This document shows, piece after piece, positions 6,135-7,312 of a stretch of 7,312 bases of DNA. Every line of letters begins with the position of its first letter. The first letter of the stretch is position 1. Position numbers and translations under genes: made by a program. The notes below the pieces were generated by a model that was not told the origin of the DNA, did not search any database, and worked only from the letters and a program-made list of their open reading frames with translations. This DNA is from Elusimicrobiota bacterium (GTDB lineage: Bacteria > Elusimicrobiota > Elusimicrobia > UBA1565 > UBA9628): NCBI GenBank assembly GCA_028871595.1, contig JAGWMT010000160.1, forward strand, positions 1 through 7,312. Reading direction: 5' to 3'.

Positions 6135-7312
6135 ATGAAAGCCCTTTGGCGCCTGCTCGCCGCCCTGACTTTGGCGGCGTCGCCTTCTCTGGGAGCGGTC
6201 GTCGCCGGGGTGCCCGCGCTTCCCGCCTCGGCGGTCACGGCCGCGTTCGGCGCGGGCGTCGGAGCCCAGGTCCTGCAGACGGCGGGAGCGCTGTCCCTGC
6301 GCAGCCCGGTTCTCGCCCTCGGCTCGGTGGAACACCTCCGCGCCGCCATCCCCGCGATCGCCGACCCGCAGCGGCGCGCCGCCGCCGTCGCCGTGCTGGG
6401 CGCGCTGACGCTTCCGCCGGCCGCCCTGCCGCGGACATTGGCCGCGACCGATCTCCCGCCCGCCGCCGCCGCGCGTCTGGCGGCCGTCGCAGCGAAGATC
6501 GCGGCCGGCGCGCGCAAGGACCCGGCGTTCGCCGCGAAGGCCGCGACGGAACGGTCCGCCGGCGCCGCGCTGTTGGCGGGAGCCGCCGCGAATCCGGAGA
6601 AAATACTCCCCGCCGACCTGGCCGCGACGTTCCGCGCGTTTTTCGACTGGGGCCGGTCTTTCCCGGCCTCATCCTCCGACGCTCCGCCTCCCGTTCCGGT
6701 CGGAGAGCGTCCCCAGGTCCGGTTCGGCGCCGCCAGCCTCCCGATCGTCGCCCAACCCACGATCGGCGACGACATCTCCAAGCTTTGGATCTCCGCCCAC
6801 GACCAGAGCCGCTCGGCCCTGATCGCCATGTACAACTTCGACGACATGGACATGGCCCAGGCCATCGTGGACGCCGCCAAGCAGGGCCGCAAGCAGGTCA
6901 TCGTCGGCGATTACAGCAACTGGTTCCCGGCGAAAACGCGGCAGGCCATCGACGAGGCCAGGAAGAACGGCACTCCCCTGCCGCAGCCGACCCCGGCGAT
7001 GAAGCTGATCATCAAGAACTTGGGACCGAACCTGGAACTTCACATCCTCAAAGGGCTCGGATCCATCGGCATCAACCACAACAAGTTCACTTTGTTCACC
7101 GCGGCGGATGGGACGACGTTGCTCCAGTCCGGCTCGTTCAATTACACCAAGACCTCCCAGCTCAACCACTGGGAGAACGTGGTGTTCACCGATGACGCGG
7201 ACCGCCTGGCCTTCTACAAGACCTATCACGCCTGGATACTGCGCCGCTCGCGGCCGTACTCTCCGAGGCTCCTTCCGCAGGATCCGGTGATGGACCCGAA
7301 GGATCCGATCCC
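6135..7312 (+). CDS. exported phospholipase D-like protein with altered HKD motif, C-terminus beyond the window
   Basis: The frame is open from ATG 6135 to the window end (392 complete codons, no stop). Residues 1-21 are a signal peptide (MKALWR, hydrophobic core, SLG). Residues 22-170 are Ala-rich and mostly helical in appearance, followed by a Ser/Pro linker (178-190). Residues 215-350 match a PLD-like domain: SALIAMYNFDD (228-238) and MAQAIVDAAKQG (240-251), then QVIVGDYSN and the motif region H315-N-K317 with G333-S334-F335-N336, followed by HWENVV. In the HKD motif HxK(x4)D the Asp position is Thr322; the nearest Asp is 325, with a slightly longer loop. PLD-family enzymes cleave phosphodiesters in phospholipids or nucleic acids through this His; whether this one is active is uncertain. 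Only one HKD-like motif lies in the window, so it could be a dimeric single-motif type or continue into a second motif. Export suggests an envelope or extracellular role. Confidence 0.8.
   Translation, partial: MKALWRLLAALTLAASPSLGAVVAGVPALPASAVTAAFGAGVGAQVLQTAGALSLRSPVLALGSVEHLRAAIPAIADPQRRAAAVAVLGALTLPPAALPRTLAATDLPPAAAARLAAVAAKIAAGARKDPAFAAKAATERSAGAALLAGAAANPEKILPADLAATFRAFFDWGRSFPASSSDAPPPVPVGERPQVRFGAASLPIVAQPTIGDDISKLWISAHDQSRSALIAMYNFDDMDMAQAIVDAAKQGRKQVIVGDYSNWFPAKTRQAIDEARKNGTPLPQPTPAMKLIIKNLGPNLELHILKGLGSIGINHNKFTLFTAADGTTLLQSGSFNYTKTSQLNHWENVVFTDDADRLAFYKTYHAWILRRSRPYSPRLLPQDPVMDPKDPI

Noticed and set aside
6146..7195. Plus-strand 349-codon open frame overlapping the PLD-like gene
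   Set aside because: It is Arg/Gly-rich without motifs, while the other frame starting at 6135 gives a signal peptide and PLD-like motifs and stays open to the window end.

Overview
The window is bacterial chromosomal DNA of high GC content, apart from a lower-GC block in the middle. It holds seven protein genes, with the first and last cut by the window edges, and no RNA genes, CRISPR array or recognisable mobile element. The organism cannot be named from this sequence. Two exported proteins with a signal peptide followed by a long Ala/Pro- or Ala-rich stretch, together with the high GC, remind me of high-GC uncultured lineages such as Elusimicrobiota. The phosphoesterase resembles proteins I associate with Acidobacteriota. 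Both hints are weak.

Layout, left to right. Bases 1-195 (+) are the C-terminal end of a class I c-type cytochrome. It converges, with one base between stop codons, on an exported calcineurin-like phosphoesterase (197-1294, -). That gene is divergent from a lysC-type aspartate kinase (1319-2656, +), and only 24 bp separate the two start codons. In those 24 bp the two candidate -10 elements overlap. Next, on the minus strand, comes a two-gene block of visibly lower GC: an exported coiled-coil/Ig-like protein (3136-4221) and, 3 bp downstream of it, a small cytoplasmic-looking protein of unknown function (2671-3132). This block has a conventional -35/-10 promoter and a Shine-Dalgarno site and looks like acquired DNA. 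The right part carries two plus-strand genes: a multi-pass membrane protein with a PQ-loop motif behind a signal peptide and a long Ala/Pro-rich segment (4466-6064), and an exported phospholipase D-like protein with an altered HKD motif (6135 to the window end). A 7-bp GC hairpin lies between them.

The genes do not form an obvious single pathway. Aspartate kinase is core amino-acid biosynthesis. The cytochrome, phosphoesterase, coiled-coil protein, PQ-loop protein and PLD-like protein all appear to be envelope or exported proteins. The most interesting regulatory signal is that four of the high-GC genes have a -10-like hexamer ending 6-8 bases before the start codon and no well-placed Shine-Dalgarno site, or only a weak one. 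This suggests leaderless mRNAs. The low-GC cassette does not follow that pattern.
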